64,000 nt of DNA. Source: Paragonimus skrjabini miyazakii (taxonomy: Eukaryota > Platyhelminthes > Trematoda > Plagiorchiida > Troglotrematidae). The stretch lies in contig JTDE01001545.1 of assembly GCA_014338405.1 (NCBI GenBank), positions 35,594 through 99,593 of the forward strand. Reading direction: 5' to 3'. Shown here one piece after another: positions 34,101-47,356 of the stretch; position 1 is the stretch's first letter; every line of letters begins with the position of its first letter. The position numbers were made by a program, and so were the translations under genes. A model generated the notes under the pieces. The model searched no databases, was not told the DNA's origin, and was given only the letters and a program-made list of their open reading frames with translations.

Positions 34101-35781
34101 ATTGGAGTCTTCCAAAAGTCGTTACCTTTCAAGATTGTGCGTGATTGTAAATGGGGCTTATACCTCTTCGATAGCTGGATTTAAAAGCTTTTCAAGAGTT
34201 TGGACAGCGACTGTTTACTTATGTCCCGTCTTGCCCGGCGAACACGTTTGATAGGCTATAAAAGCGTCTTTGTGACGATGTGACTTATGCAAACATACTT
34301 CTTAGGTCAGGTTCAAAGTGATCTAAACATTTTCTCCGTCAACTGCACAGAAGTTAGCAAAACTGTTTGTGTACGCTTGAATTCTTGCCCATTCAGCATA
34401 ATGTTCACCCTCTGTTTCGCAGCTTTGACTTCTTCGACAATTCTCTCTACATTTAGCAAGGTTCAACGCCCAACTTGTTTTTTAATCATGTTTTACCTAA
34501 ATACCTGAAAACTTTTAATACATTCGCAAATTTCTTTCCGGTGTCGCTCGTCGCTTTCATTGAGATCTATTCTGTTGCTTATAAAACGTATTTACTACCA
34601 TACATCTGTGTACAACACTTCAACCACTCCCTATCATGCTCGATTGTTGCTAGGATACAGCTAAAACAATCATTGAAGTTTTCTCTGGTTTCAGTGCTAG
34701 TTTTTAATCATTGACTTACTACAGTTTCCGAGAATAACAAATTTTCCTTAGTAATAACGTTGAATTCTATCTTACAATCTCATTCCTTGCTAAGGGAGTA
34801 AACCTCCAGTCTAAGTTAAAAATTGTCTGAATGCAGATGAAAGCCGCGTTCGAACGGGAATCTTGTTTAGACTATAACCACTGACTACTCATCGGCGGGA
34901 TTGGGTGATATTCAGCTAACTGATGGATGTGTGGAAATCAACTTTGCTTTGTTCCATTAGACCACAACAACGATTTTTCGTACCGGTCAGCATGTTGCTT
35001 ACTGTGAAACAAGTTATCTCAACAGTAAGTCCCAAGCAATGCTGTCGGAGTCTGTGGTCAGTCAACAAAGTGGTTAGCTAGTGATCCAGCTTTTTTTGTT
35101 CCAAGTTGACATAGCTTGGTGAATCCCAGTAAGAATGAACACGGTGGTGGAGCTATCGAACGTTAGTCACTTTTAACCCGACCCTCTATGTTCTCCGGTT
35201 TCTGTGTGTTGGCACTCAGTAAGTAGAGAATGTGATAATACATCAAACCAACAGCTCTCGTGCAACGAGCGGTGGCTGTCGTTCGTCAGACTACCAGTTG
35301 CGTAAGCCTCGTCTATTGTTTGGCCGCTTCAAGGTTTATCATTACTAACACTCCGTTAATTTGGATGGATAAAATCCAGTTCAAAGTGCCAATTTGATGT
35401 TACTACCAACCACTCCGCTTCGGTCATGGCTCACGGTAGAGCAGCCTGCTTGCTGGTGTAAATCTCAGATGAGTTTCAAAATAACACGGGACTATTACCA
35501 GATCGTTGACTATGTAGGAAGAATCTTGAACTAACAGTATTTTTACAACACTTGGTCCGTAAAGCTTGTGGAAACTGACAGTCTGAAATGCGCTGTGCTT
35601 ACCTTGATATTAGCAGTGATAGTACTACAAGATTACGGTGTAAAGCACTTTCACGGGGGTTTCACATAGACTGCCTGTTAGTTTCAACCCGGTGAAATTA
35701 GTGGCGAACTAAGTTCGTTCACATGTGAACAGACGTGATTAATTCAATTTATGTCGAACAACGTGCTCATTTGATACTCAC
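31150..35781. other. no supported gene
   Basis: Several frames of 60-110 codons on both strands (for example 33465-33797 on +, after a good TTTCTTTCAG acceptor) lack donors or partners. No repeat family was recognised. Confidence 0.3.
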
Positions 35782-35843
35782 ACGAAGAGAGTGCAGGAGA
35801 CAGCGGTACAGACAAGAAGCAACCAGATCTTAAAACCCAGCAT
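35782..35843 (-). CDS. possible first exon coding a signal peptide
   Basis: From ATG at 35843 the minus strand reads MLGFKIWLLLVCTAVSC then TLF, a typical signal peptide with a hydrophobic core and an Ala-x-Ser-Cys cleavage area. It runs directly into a GTGAGT donor at 35781. Two bases (GT) are left over. I could not find the second exon at lower coordinates in the required phase, so this may be a chance match. Confidence 0.25.
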
Positions 35844-38800
35844 TTCACTGCATTTTTCGTATATCTCAATCTGAAATACAGTCATAACGATAGAGTAAGC
35901 TGTGCAAATACAATAATGACAGCAGTTTATTAGTTGTTTTGTAGGTGACGATAAACATTCACTTTGCAATTACCCCCACTTGTTCGAATTCGCACAAATG
36001 AGTGGAATTAACCCTAATTATGGTGGTCCTGTACTCTGACCACCTCATATGGACATAAAAAGCTGCCACTTCACGTGAAACGTGAGAAGAGTTATTATTT
36101 TGTGCAGTATAGTTTGGTTTAGTTTGTGTGAGGGAACACGGGGGCGAATTGTCATTTGAGCAGTCTAAAGTTCGATTGGTACTTAACAGTTGACAAGATC
36201 TGTCACGACTAGCTTGACTACCTACGATACAACTAGTAAAACGTTTTCAGGCGGGTTTACACTAGTTGAAATTGAATTTTAGAAATATTCAGTGTAGGTA
36301 AACCACTAGTACATGTTTAACTCAGGAGTGGATATTAGCTTACTCTTCCAAATATTGATCGAAAGAACTCAAAGCAAGGCAGCAACTAGGTGGATTTGCA
36401 AAATGGACGGTAGTATGGACGAGCCTGAAACGTGTTACCTAATATAACAATAAACGGTTGCTTATTGTAGCAATCGTAATTGCAAAAATTTCCCATTTTT
36501 CCATTTTCTGCTTTTGCACACACAATGTGGACTACTGGATAAACCGTCTTCCTGTGACTCATCACTTTCGTTCCAGAAAATAGAAACAAAAACCTATCCT
36601 TGTCTACAGGACGATCTAACCATCACTACAACAGTGTGTGAAGCTAGGTTAGTGTTATAAATCTACATTGTACCTAATTTTGATGAAACTACATTTCGCC
36701 AAGATGCATTGATCCCCCATTTTTATGGGTTACCCCAAGTGTATCAAACCGATAATGTGCCACGTTAACCGGTTTTAGACATTTTCAACTCGCCGTGCGA
36801 ACTGTTGTCTGTGTGAACGTCAAATTTACTAGGGACCCTCAAGTGGAACCAACACGGGCAAAACTTGCGTAGTTCATACGATATTTTGAAAGTGATTAAA
36901 AAATGTCAGTGTCAAAGACCATAAAATATTCTGTATGAATATTTCACGCTTATTTAGTGGTATCCCATTGAAGATGACCAGTAAAACTCACTTCGGTTAC
37001 GTCCGATGCACAGTTAATGATATTCATACGACGAACCGAACTCGTATATCTACCAGATTTGTATTTATATTATTGATAAACTACAGGCAGGAAAACAGGC
37101 ACCAAGGAAAGCGTTACTGACTATGGATATCCTGTAAAATTGGTAAAACTTACATGATGAACAGGCGCACTGAACTCGTTCAAACGTCTCGAAAGAAGGA
37201 TATATTTCTATTTATGCAACTGACTGGGAACCTTCTTTAAAGTGACAGGCACAAAATCAGTTCTTCCCAATGCCGTAAACATTCCTCTCTCCAGATGCGC
37301 TTGATTCAAGCTAATAAGACATTATAACGCAGCAGTAGATGCGCAAAGCCCGTAGCCCACGTAGATACACAGAATACGTGTGAGCATACCACTTCTTGTT
37401 GGTTTAATGGCATGTGCATGCAAGCCAAAATTGCCCGGAATTGTATCCACTCAAGTGTAAGGCAGTGAAACTGTCAGGGTCAGTCACGGCCACTGAGTTA
37501 GCGACGAAAAAATGCAATTGATACGGCACTGCATATGTAACACAAGCCACCAAGTGAACAGTTTGTGTAACTGTTCTATCTTTTGTGGTGTCTTCCAATT
37601 CACTTGCAGTTGTAGGAGCGTTTACAGAGGCAGAGCTGAACAGTATGCGGCGGAATGTTCCCGAAAAGGTTAAAACAACTAACCACACAGCGATCTGAAA
37701 CTGATGATCTAAGTAATCGAACTCTAACATCATCGATATCTAGACACCTCATAACAACGGGTCAATAACTTGACCCACTTAGGTCATTGAGAAGATTGCC
37801 AAGCAAACAAAATCTGAAGCTACTGACCTATGGTAAAACCAAGTTGACTAGAACCTACGCGCTGGCGCTATGTGCACAACAGTGGTTAATTTAACCCCAA
37901 CGTGTTGCCGTGGTTTTGGTGAAATACTGCTTGGTGTGAATGTATGTTCGTCCATTCTCTATCCGTTTCTACTTGCTTGTTGTGTATACTCTGCATATTT
38001 CACGTTTACGGCTGAATGGAGTAAAGGAAATGTTAACGTATGACAAAAAGTACCTCATTTCTTCTCGTGTGGCACTTTTAACAAAGCACTAGATTTTCGA
38101 GGTTCATATTTACCCACCAATGCATACAGTTCATAATAAAAATTAAAAGGTAAAACTATTTAGCTTTTTTAAATATTCTGTTGGTCCATTTCACAACCCG
38201 AAACGTAAGAAGAATGTTTGTATTGGCCATCACGTTCGTTTTAGTAAGTATACGCCACCTATTGATTAAGTCTTTTCAACGGTCTACCCAACAGAGCTGT
38301 TAGAACATGTGCTGAGGATTCTTATGCTACTGCGTTAGCCTTCGTACGTGCACAACTCCTAACCAGTGGACTTATACACTTTTGTACAAATTTTAAGATG
38401 AGACGGATAAATCGCAACTGGCAGAAAAAGCCGCGTACATTAGCTTATCTTTCACAGTGATACACTAGCGGAACTCACCAAATGTAAGTTCTCAACTGCC
38501 GTTTTTACGATATCCTGTGCCACCAAACCAGATAACCACGCTGTTTGCAGTGTCCGTGTCCACAAGTGAACATGCTCACTCGTTCACTCCCCTTCTTTCA
38601 GTTTTTGGTACCTAGCTACTTAACGGACTAACGCAGTCTATCACTCGCACCAGGCGATGGATTGTGGTCTCGCTGCTAGTGGGATCAATGCATTTTGCAC
38701 AATCAACCAGGTAGACATTCCACAGACGAATGTGTCAGGGTTTAGAACCTTGCTAACAATCAAACTCACTGGAATTCGCAGCCATGGCCCACACTTTTCG

Positions 38801-41800
38801 TCCAAAATATCCTCGTATCAGGCTTTGAAATAGCCGCGGATAGCCCCGTTCTTTAAGTAATTTGAGGCTCAGTGTCAGTCCGGTGTCCAGTATAGTTTAC
38901 AAAGTATTATCACACTTTATCAATCTACCCATTATCTGTAAATCTCACTACTAATTGGCCTCACCACTATCATATGGACGTGAATGATTTAGATTGGGAA
39001 TGAATAAACGAAAACGGGCTTGTCGCAAAGACTGTATTTCTCATGATAACTCTGTGAATTACAAGTTTTAAATGTATACTTTCTTGTAAACCTTGTTGTT
39101 GCAGCGACGTGGTCGTTATTAATGATGGTCGTTCTAGGTGGACGCCTATTTTTCGGTTCATTTAGTGAGTCGCCCAATACATTACATTGACCCCTCTGGT
39201 GTTTAAAGTGTAGAATTCGGCCTAGACAATCGAGTTTTAGAAGTTCACTGGGGCATTTAGGTTTTCTTCAAAATGGCATTATACCTGATTCAAGTTGTTC
39301 GGCCATTCAGTACAATAATTTGAAATGATAGTGATTCCGTCATATAAAGAAAATTAGTATAATGAAACAAGGTCTTCATCGTGCAGTTCATACGGTTTCA
39401 TGTCTTTCTTGCGTTCGCGTTTTTTTTAGATATCATGCGCACTTCTGCCTGAGTTTGTGCTACTGGCTGACTTTTCTTGCCGTGTGTTCTGGCCTGTTAC
39501 TTCCACCCGTCAGATCGATTTTGCACAGTGCTGACTTGGTCAGTCCCGTATGTTGTCCGTGATCTAACTACTGTGGGTTTCAAAGATATCACACTGTCAC
39601 AGATTCGTCACCCATCAAAATTTATCCAGCCAATTAAAATAATTTGAGATGACATTCATGGAGTGTACCATTGTGGACGAATTAAAAAAAATGTTGGCTT
39701 GATAACGGTACTTGTTTAAGTATGCGCGAAAATATGAACAAGACCTAGGCAGACTTTCTTCGAAACGTAACACCCATACCGACGAGCTTCTAAGTGAATC
39801 GATGACCGTGCAGCAGTTTTATGCGTGAATGTTTTTAGATTGGAAACCTTAGTGGTCATAATTATGCTCTATTCTGAACAGCATTTCAGTCGTTTAGCAA
39901 TTCTATAACAAGATCCACGTCTAGGCTGCCGCCAGCTCTCAGGTAAGCGGACAATTTTTCGGTAGTCAGAAGTTGAGTGTTGTTATTTCCATGCAACTAG
40001 TCGAACGACTGGATGCACAGTGATTTGAACCATGTTTATTATGAGTTGAACATTATTCAGAATTGTTCACAAGTTCTACATTTCCATAAACGTTTCAGCC
40101 CACCCAATCCGCAAAAGTACCAGACTTTTGTTTTAACTCAGTTGAAGCTCATCTTTAGTGCATATTCTTGCGTATTCTCTGGATTCAGTATTAAACAATG
40201 TTTCTATTTTTATTGTGTTTGGTAGAATTTCAATTTTTCCAACTTCCTTTTCCGTTCAACTTCCATGACTCATGTCTCTTGCTATTTATTGTTGTTAAAC
40301 AGGCCAGGAGTGTCAGAACTGAATTTCAACTTTCTGGGTTAGACAGTGCAAATTGATGGCCTTAATTGACTGTTTCTGCTTATGGAAAACAAGTCGTAAA
40401 TAACACAGCACATCATTTGTTTCCTAACCAGTTTTGCTGCATCTCACGAGGCACACACTGCGAATTTGGTGTTATTGTTATAGATGCGAACAAGTCTAGT
40501 TAGATAACAATGCAAGACAACACACACAACAAGTATGGTACAAATCATTTTTCACGACGGTTTCAGACTGACGAAAATGAGTTCCTGTGGACAGATTGGT
40601 AATTTTCATATGCGGATGGCAACAACCTCAGTGAATCGAAGCAATCTTCAACGTTTGATTACGTAGACCATTTCTGAAGCACTGGTCGTAATTGCTACAG
40701 AGTCAGATACGAACTATTGACATGTTGTTAAATAAGCCAGCTGGTTGCGCCAAACTGACTGCTAAACATAAATTGTAGCATTTTGTTTCATTCCAAGTTC
40801 TACTCTTGACTAAAATACGCTCGGGTACTGGATCGTCCAAGTGCCGTTTCATTCGTCCTACGTAGATGACCTGGCATCCACGTTTAGCTTACTAAGATAG
40901 CAACACTTTCCAGCCGATTGAATAAAGCATAGTGGCGGTTTCCCCATATAATGTTCGACCGACCGCTAATCAGAGTCGTCGACTGAGTTGTTTCAGTACA
41001 TCATTGCCTTTGTATTTACCATAAGTCACCCCGATGTTTTCAAAAATCCCATGTCCGACCATTCTGCTTACAGTGAGATTTCTGAAACCGAAACACCCTC
41101 GTGTGCTTGTTGGCTTCAGTCATCTAATAGATGACACTATTTCACGCGGATGTAATTGATTATCGACGATTTTGCGACTTCTCGAAAAATCCAGATCGTG
41201 CACTTCCGCCTCCCTGTTATTTGTGTTTCAATGTACTGTCGCTTCAAAAAACCCTAGATGAACACGATGTTACTTTAGTCATGTCAAATAGTCATGACGC
41301 ACAGCAAACGACCATAACCTGTTACTGACCTGAAAAGATTACGTTCACTTTCTCAGTCACTAAACTTACAGGTTCTCTGTCCTTATTTGCAGCTCACTTT
41401 TGCTTCGCAAAATTTAAACTGCCGCCACTTCAACTACCATCTATTTATTGCTACTTCTAATTCTAGACGAAGTTATAAGTCAGGGCTGGCAACAATACAG
41501 AGCATTCAACAATTAATTCAATCGCTACAGGCAAAGTAGTTAAACATTGACGTTTAATTTATTCGAAACCACTGCTGAATGGTAGGAAATTTATATCACG
41601 ATATACGAAATAACTCCCACAGGTTGTAAGTGCTTTCTTCTTCTAAAAGATGCACCACAGAGTGTTAACCCGTCGTGGACATTTGCCAACTGTTTCTACC
41701 TGCCAAAGATTTCAATGCCATTGAGCTTGTGCGCAATCTGAATTCCGGCGGGCACAGCTTAATCGCCTAGATTATTCTAATCCAAATCAAATTTGTTCCG

Positions 41801-43714
41801 TGCTTCGTCGCATTGGTCTTCGACAGAAAGCGATCGTGCTGTGCGTATACTATTGTTCCAGTTGAGATTGTCAAGGCCAGTAGTGGTTAACCACTATAAT
41901 TAGATGTTTTAAGCAAGGACTACAGCAATGGAGTGGTGACCATTGGTTCAAACAAGCAAACTTGCTAGGTTATTCGAGAGCAGTCAGTCAATTTCAGGTC
42001 TCGTTTTTTCTCAACGCTCATAAGTACATGCTGAGAGTTGCCTCTTGGTTAAAGCGTTGTGATCACTGCGCTACCGACCTTATGATGTGCATGACTGCTT
42101 TATCACATACAAACCGTTCTTCTTACATTTTTGTACTCAGTATTTAGACTGTTCGACCATTTTGTTTGAATTCGAATAAAAAGCCGATCTGACTACGAAA
42201 GGTGCAATAAGCTATAGGTCTTATTCACGTCATACAATCCTAAAAATTTTAGATTTTTGCGGATTGGCAAGGAAGGTAATGTTTTTGTGGGTGCTGGTAG
42301 TTTTGATACTTGATATCATAACATACACCTACTTGTTTTCAGGGTCTTAAAATATAACACCACCCTCATCACAGCTAAGGGTATTTGAAAGAGCAGGCGA
42401 ACTGAACAATAGGTATACACTGAACATTGCATTTTTACAATCATCGATCATGTCAGGAAGATAAATTCGTTAAACGACTTATCGACTTTTCTGCACACCT
42501 GGAAGTCGTCAGACCAGAAGGACACATCCGAATTTGGCTCTTTCTTCGTGTCAATCAGCTGTTTTGAACGCGGAAATCATTTGTAAATATAGTTTCACTG
42601 ACAATGCAATCAATGAAGTGAACAATGTGTTACTGAGATCTGTTGTAAAACATATAAACCAAACAAGATATCGACCCTACCGCTGGGAAGTTATTGAGTA
42701 TGTACACTAGTTTAAAAATCTTTCGTCGTTTCCAGCGCAAGTGAGAGGTCACCTAGATAAACTAAGTAACAGTTTATGCCACTGAATCCATCATGGTGTG
42801 AAGGTACAGTACGTTCAACAGTATCACGTTAAAGGCATTTTCCACAAATAATTTGCCAAAGGAGTAACTGTGCAAACGTTTGACGTCCGGACAATAGGTC
42901 AGTGGGGAAGAAGCTCAAAATAACCCTATTCTGTGCTGGCTATTACGACTCAGTTCAGTTTAAGACAATGTCCAAAATATTGACCTGAGAACTCTTATCT
43001 CTCACAACAAAAATATTGATTTTCAGTCCGAGATTTTCATGGTGACTGAAAGTCTTACACGAGTGTACGTATATAAGAAGGAGTAACATAAGGAAGTTGT
43101 AGCATAATGCATGCTGCTTTTACCAACTACTGTATCACAAAGCTATTATGAATTAGGCTTTACAAACTTGGACTAAATATATAACGCGTTGTAATGTGAT
43201 GACGCCATGAGAAATTATGTTCACTGGCTGTGTATCACTAAAGTCTAGCTGTTAATGAGACATTTTACAATGAAACGTTTTCAATGAGCATAGGTACAGT
43301 TTGATTTATGTAAACTTAGTAGCTTATTTTCGTTTACCGTGTGCCCTATTTTCAGCTGAAATGCTTCAGCTAGAAAACTAAATGGCTTCTTCATTTAAAT
43401 TTACGGAATCAACCAGCATGCGTTAGAAATTTCTTACAGGTATTTCAGTACTTTTAGTTGTCCTGTGAATATATACCTTTTCTCCCAACGTGTATGAAAA
43501 TCTAGACTGGAAGCCTATATTGATGCTTTGCTCTAATTCCAAAAATAGTGCACTTAGGATATTTTGTATTGAAATTTGAGGTCTTTAACCTAATTTCTTA
43601 TATGCTGAGCATTTTCACTTAATTAAACTATCATGTGATCCGTCCATCTTCAATATCTTTTGCATGGCATATTCAGTCCAGTCTGAGTGACCAAAGGTCA
43701 ATATTTGCTTGCAG
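35844..43714. other. no supported gene; one possible PLE-derived patch
   Basis: Mostly AT-rich unassigned sequence. A minus-strand frame at 37404-37733 has a hydrophobic N-terminal stretch (IAVWLVVLTFSGTF) but no clear splice site. Around 38990-39015 a block (ATAAACGAAAACGGGCTTG) resembles the one after the PLE copy at 1-366, and + strand reading near 38810 gives TLFVQN. This may be an old PLE 3' end, at low confidence. Confidence 0.25.
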
Positions 43715-43809
43715 AATGTATTGACATAATTGTAGTAATATCGGACTTGTTTGGATTGCAAGATTACAAGTATTTACATGATATTATCGGCAAGATCACT
43801 GTCCAGAAA
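43715..43809 (+). CDS. possible exon, weak
   Basis: It follows a TTTGCTTGCAG acceptor and reads CIDIIVVISDLFGLQDYKYL and on to a possible GTAATC donor at 43810, ending in phase 0. The next candidate exon (44948) enters in phase 0, so the two could join. The frame remains open to 43923, so the exon end is uncertain. Family unknown. Confidence 0.2.
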
Positions 43810-44947
43810 GTAATCAAACTTCCGAAGATGGAATACCAACCGGCTCATTCAGATTTAGTACTTTGTTGTGAATGTCATGCATTCTGTGAATTATGGACAA
43901 AGATTTCAATGAATCTCAGTTAGGTCCAGCAGAGGAGCACTGCAATAAATATGATGGATTGTGAAGGCCGACACAAAAATTCTACTATAGAAGAAACGGT
44001 CGCAGAACAAACGAATATCTTGAAAGCAGTTTTTTTCAAACTTACTTAAGTACATAACAAGGATATGTCAGTTTGGACCATAAAATACACAGCCCGAAAG
44101 CATTATAATGTGTTGAAGATGTTGTTGACTTATTCGGAACAAAAACATTTACCAAACAATTCTAGAATCAATCCTTCTAACAGAATTCAAGATCTTTCTT
44201 ACCGCTGCGTGAACAGTAGCCTCCGTAGTGGGGATAAGCGACGTTGTTAAAATGTTACAGGAGGATTGAGTGCAAGAAACTGTTACCAATATTGTCCAAA
44301 GCATATAGCCGATAATCCGCCTTTTATGAACTTTAAATCCTGTATTACAATTCGGTCAAAACATTGGCTTGAATAGCTACAGCTACGTGCAATGTAAGTT
44401 GCAACAATAACTTCTACACTTAACAGGAATAGTATTATTATATTTTGAGATGACAGTATTAATGCTTATTCTGTCAGAAAATGAGAAAACCGTTTTCAGA
44501 TAAGTGACGTTCCCTGAGGAATGAAATTATCATCCATCACAGCTCACCCGACCAACAGCTATCACAAGTGTGCATAACCAAAAGCACAGTTAGTCTAAAT
44601 ACACTTCTAGTTTAGAATAGTAAGAGGGTTTTTGTGGGTTGTTAATTTGTTGTACTTTAAGCACCAATGACAGTTGACTTGGGGTGTTACATTGGACTAG
44701 ACTTTCTTGCCGGCCTCTGTCGAAACAAAATATTAGACTCCATTTTCGACCATTTTAATGCTCGTGAGTGGTAGGAATAGAAAGCTTGAGCGTACAGTGC
44801 TATGCAGCTAACTAACACTGATTAGCTGTTAGATCATATAATTAAGTACAACGCAGATACAACATGACCACTAACTTAGGATGCTGTAATTAATTGAAAT
44901 CTTCGTCATTTGAAACACATGAATCATATAACGACAGGCAGGTGTAG

Positions 44948-45225
44948 TTGAACTTGGTGAGCGGTAAATGTTTGCAACGGAATGGGGGCTGTGCTAGTGA
45001 CAGCAACTGGTCAGACTTACTGGTTGAAAAAAGGGGGCGTGGCCCTGGAGACAGTTGTTTACTTCAAAATGGAGCAAACATTTTCACCCGGAAAATGAAT
45101 TTACTGAAAAACAAATTATCTAAGTTTTTACCGGAAAAACAGTCATTCGTCTCAACTGAGCATGTTATTATTGCACGCCTTGATCACCTCACTGATTCAT
45201 CTCGTCATACAATTGATTGCAAATG
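44948..45225 (+). CDS. possible exon of an unassigned two- or three-exon gene
   Basis: It follows AGGTGTAG and is open for 92 codons to a GTAATT donor at 45226, leaving TG. It includes MNLLKNKLSKFLPEKQSF and IIARLDHLTDSSRHTIDCK, a mix compatible with real protein, but no known domain. The following candidate starts with one base, giving Cys at the join, so phases agree. One matched junction happens by chance one time in three, so confidence is low. Confidence 0.25.
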
Positions 45226-45471
45226 GTAATTCATTTGATGAAACTAGCGTCCAAGTCCTGTCATAAAGCTCAGCTGAGGTTGTTATGATCAGTAAAGTAC
45301 TCCAACTTTCAGACAATGCTACTAAAATAATCACGGAAATTCTGCATGTGGTATCTGTATGATTAACACACCGGCCACGTAAGGGGGGAAATTTTAGCAA
45401 TAAACCCAATATCATTGGACAAACGGTCGTCATGCTGTCGTCCTGTGACAATCAATGACTCGTCACTATAG

Positions 45472-45670
45472 TTCCGAACAACAAAATGGATACCAAAGTA
45501 TTGTGTTGCTTATGGTTGAAGAAATGTTTTCAAAGTATTATCAGATCACCGTTTCACTACAACTAGGCTGTTTAACATGCATGAGTGAATTATTTAACGC
45601 TGTAATGGATCAAGCGCCTGAGGTTCCTATTTCTTACACTGATGTTTTACACCACGATGTCGTAGGATAA
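45472..45670 (+). CDS. possible terminal exon of the same unassigned gene
   Basis: It follows ACTATAG and starts with T completing Cys from 45225, then runs about 65 codons to a TAA at 45668, including SIVLLMVEEMFSKYYQITV and LTCMSELFNAVMDQAPEVP. It has helical character and no recognised family. Overlapping frames downstream at 46076-46496 could not be ordered into a model. Confidence 0.25.
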
Positions 45671-47330
45671 ACATCCACTAGACAAGCAACACTGCTCGAT
45701 TCCACAATATAAGTAGTTTATACATACCTCCGTATGGGCTAATATACAACTCTGTTTCGCTGACTGAGTTAGTAATTGCAGTGCTTCTCATGAGTTTGTA
45801 TCTTATAGCTCTGATTTTCGTAAATTTCCACAGTTCACACACGGAATCTGAACACTTGTACGAAGGATATTATTTGCTGTAAACTTAAAAAACTTAGTAT
45901 ACCTTGCTGTGTGTTTTTCGCTTCGTGCAAGTTTGTACGGTCTTCACCGACGTCTTCAATGCTTTCCAAACTAACCTACTAGAATTGCTTAATCTCTACA
46001 TCTTACTGGAGTTTTATAACATGATTAACATAGATTACGTGGTGCAAGCGTTTTGTTTATTCCGATTGGCCGATTGTGATAAAAAAAAATTGGTGTGCAT
46101 TTTTATGGCCTGTTGACGAAACAATTAAACAAAAGTATCATATGAGTACAACTTGTTACATGATTCCCGCCAGATTGCTCTCAGCCGCCCTGCTTGTCTT
46201 TTCTCGAACACTTTTGCTTTTCTCATCTGTCAGTTCACCTGCAGTTTCAGGGACGCATTTATTGGTAAAACAAACCGAAGTGTATGTCAGAGAAAAGGGA
46301 ACGTATCATCAAACGGGTAGTGCAGGCGATGACTTCAGCGCCTTCGATCACGAATCACTTGATCTCGAAAGACTATGAAGTTTACCTCGTTACTACGTTT
46401 ACAGTTTTGCTGCGCAGTCAAAATCCCAATGCATCGGAGTTGACCGAAGCCAAAAATTTTGACGAAAGGCCTCTGGAAACAGGAAAGCTAAAATAAATTA
46501 TGGGTGGGTTTCAACCTATGTCCCTCAAAATCCCCTATTACTTATCGGATTTTCAAATCCCTGTTAGCCAGACGTCACATACCGGCTCTGCTGGTAGAAG
46601 GTGCTGATGTAATCAGTCTGTTTCCCATGGGGATCAAGCCGGTTACACACACCCACATATTTACCCATGTGACGTCCACACGTTTCCCTATACTGTCGTC
46701 ATGTCCCGCACCAATCTATACAAATACTTTACATAACCGATTAATCAGGATGTAGGAAATTCCCACAACCCGCAAGTCAATGCGGTCTTAATAACCAGGA
46801 TAAACGAAACAAAAGTTTTCAATTTGTAAATAGCATAGTCATGAAGAACTTTCAGTCGTCAAACCATGAATGATGTCAAAAGTGTTGCCCACTTGCTGAA
46901 CACAACCCCAATCACGTAACTGGTGCGCATCAACAAATTAGCCATTTGGAGTAACCACAGAAACGATATGCGAATTTGGTCTATCTTATTAGACTGCATG
47001 TCATTCACACTCCCCTAAGAATGTATGCAGTTCACACGGTTGTCCTTCTATGTTTTGTCTATGTTTTGTCTGGTGATCGCCAAATTTCCAGACAACATGT
47101 TCTTCGAGATGATAACACAATGCTTACTAAGTAAATAATGCGTTGGTCCGGCGACGCTGAGTTAGAACAGAAACAGCCCCTATCAAGTCGTTCAAGTTAG
47201 ATATATAGCAATGTACATGCTTCATGGGAGTCAATCATTGAGTGGCACGTGTTTGATATGCGAAAGCTATAATCTTTGGTTTAACCTAGTTGAGGAGGAA
47301 GAACCATCTTCATTATCACAACCAACACGA

Positions 47331-47356
47331 ACCATTATTATCATCATCATTATCAA
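47331..47356. repeat. short ATT/ATC-rich microsatellite
   Basis: A run of ATT and ATC trinucleotides. Nearby, at about 47052-47075, CTATGTTTTGT is repeated twice in tandem. Confidence 0.5.

Noticed and set aside
35420..35470. TGGCTCACGGTAGAGCAG as a tRNA or SINE head
   Set aside because: No B box and no acceptor stem can be paired.
37674..37704. CTGATGATCTAAGTAATCGAAC as a hammerhead
   Set aside because: The GAAA box is GAAC and no helix I or III can be formed.
46076..46496. Two overlapping + strand frames that both look protein-like
   Set aside because: They are in different frames over the same bases and neither has a matched partner exon; at most one could be real, and chance explains both.
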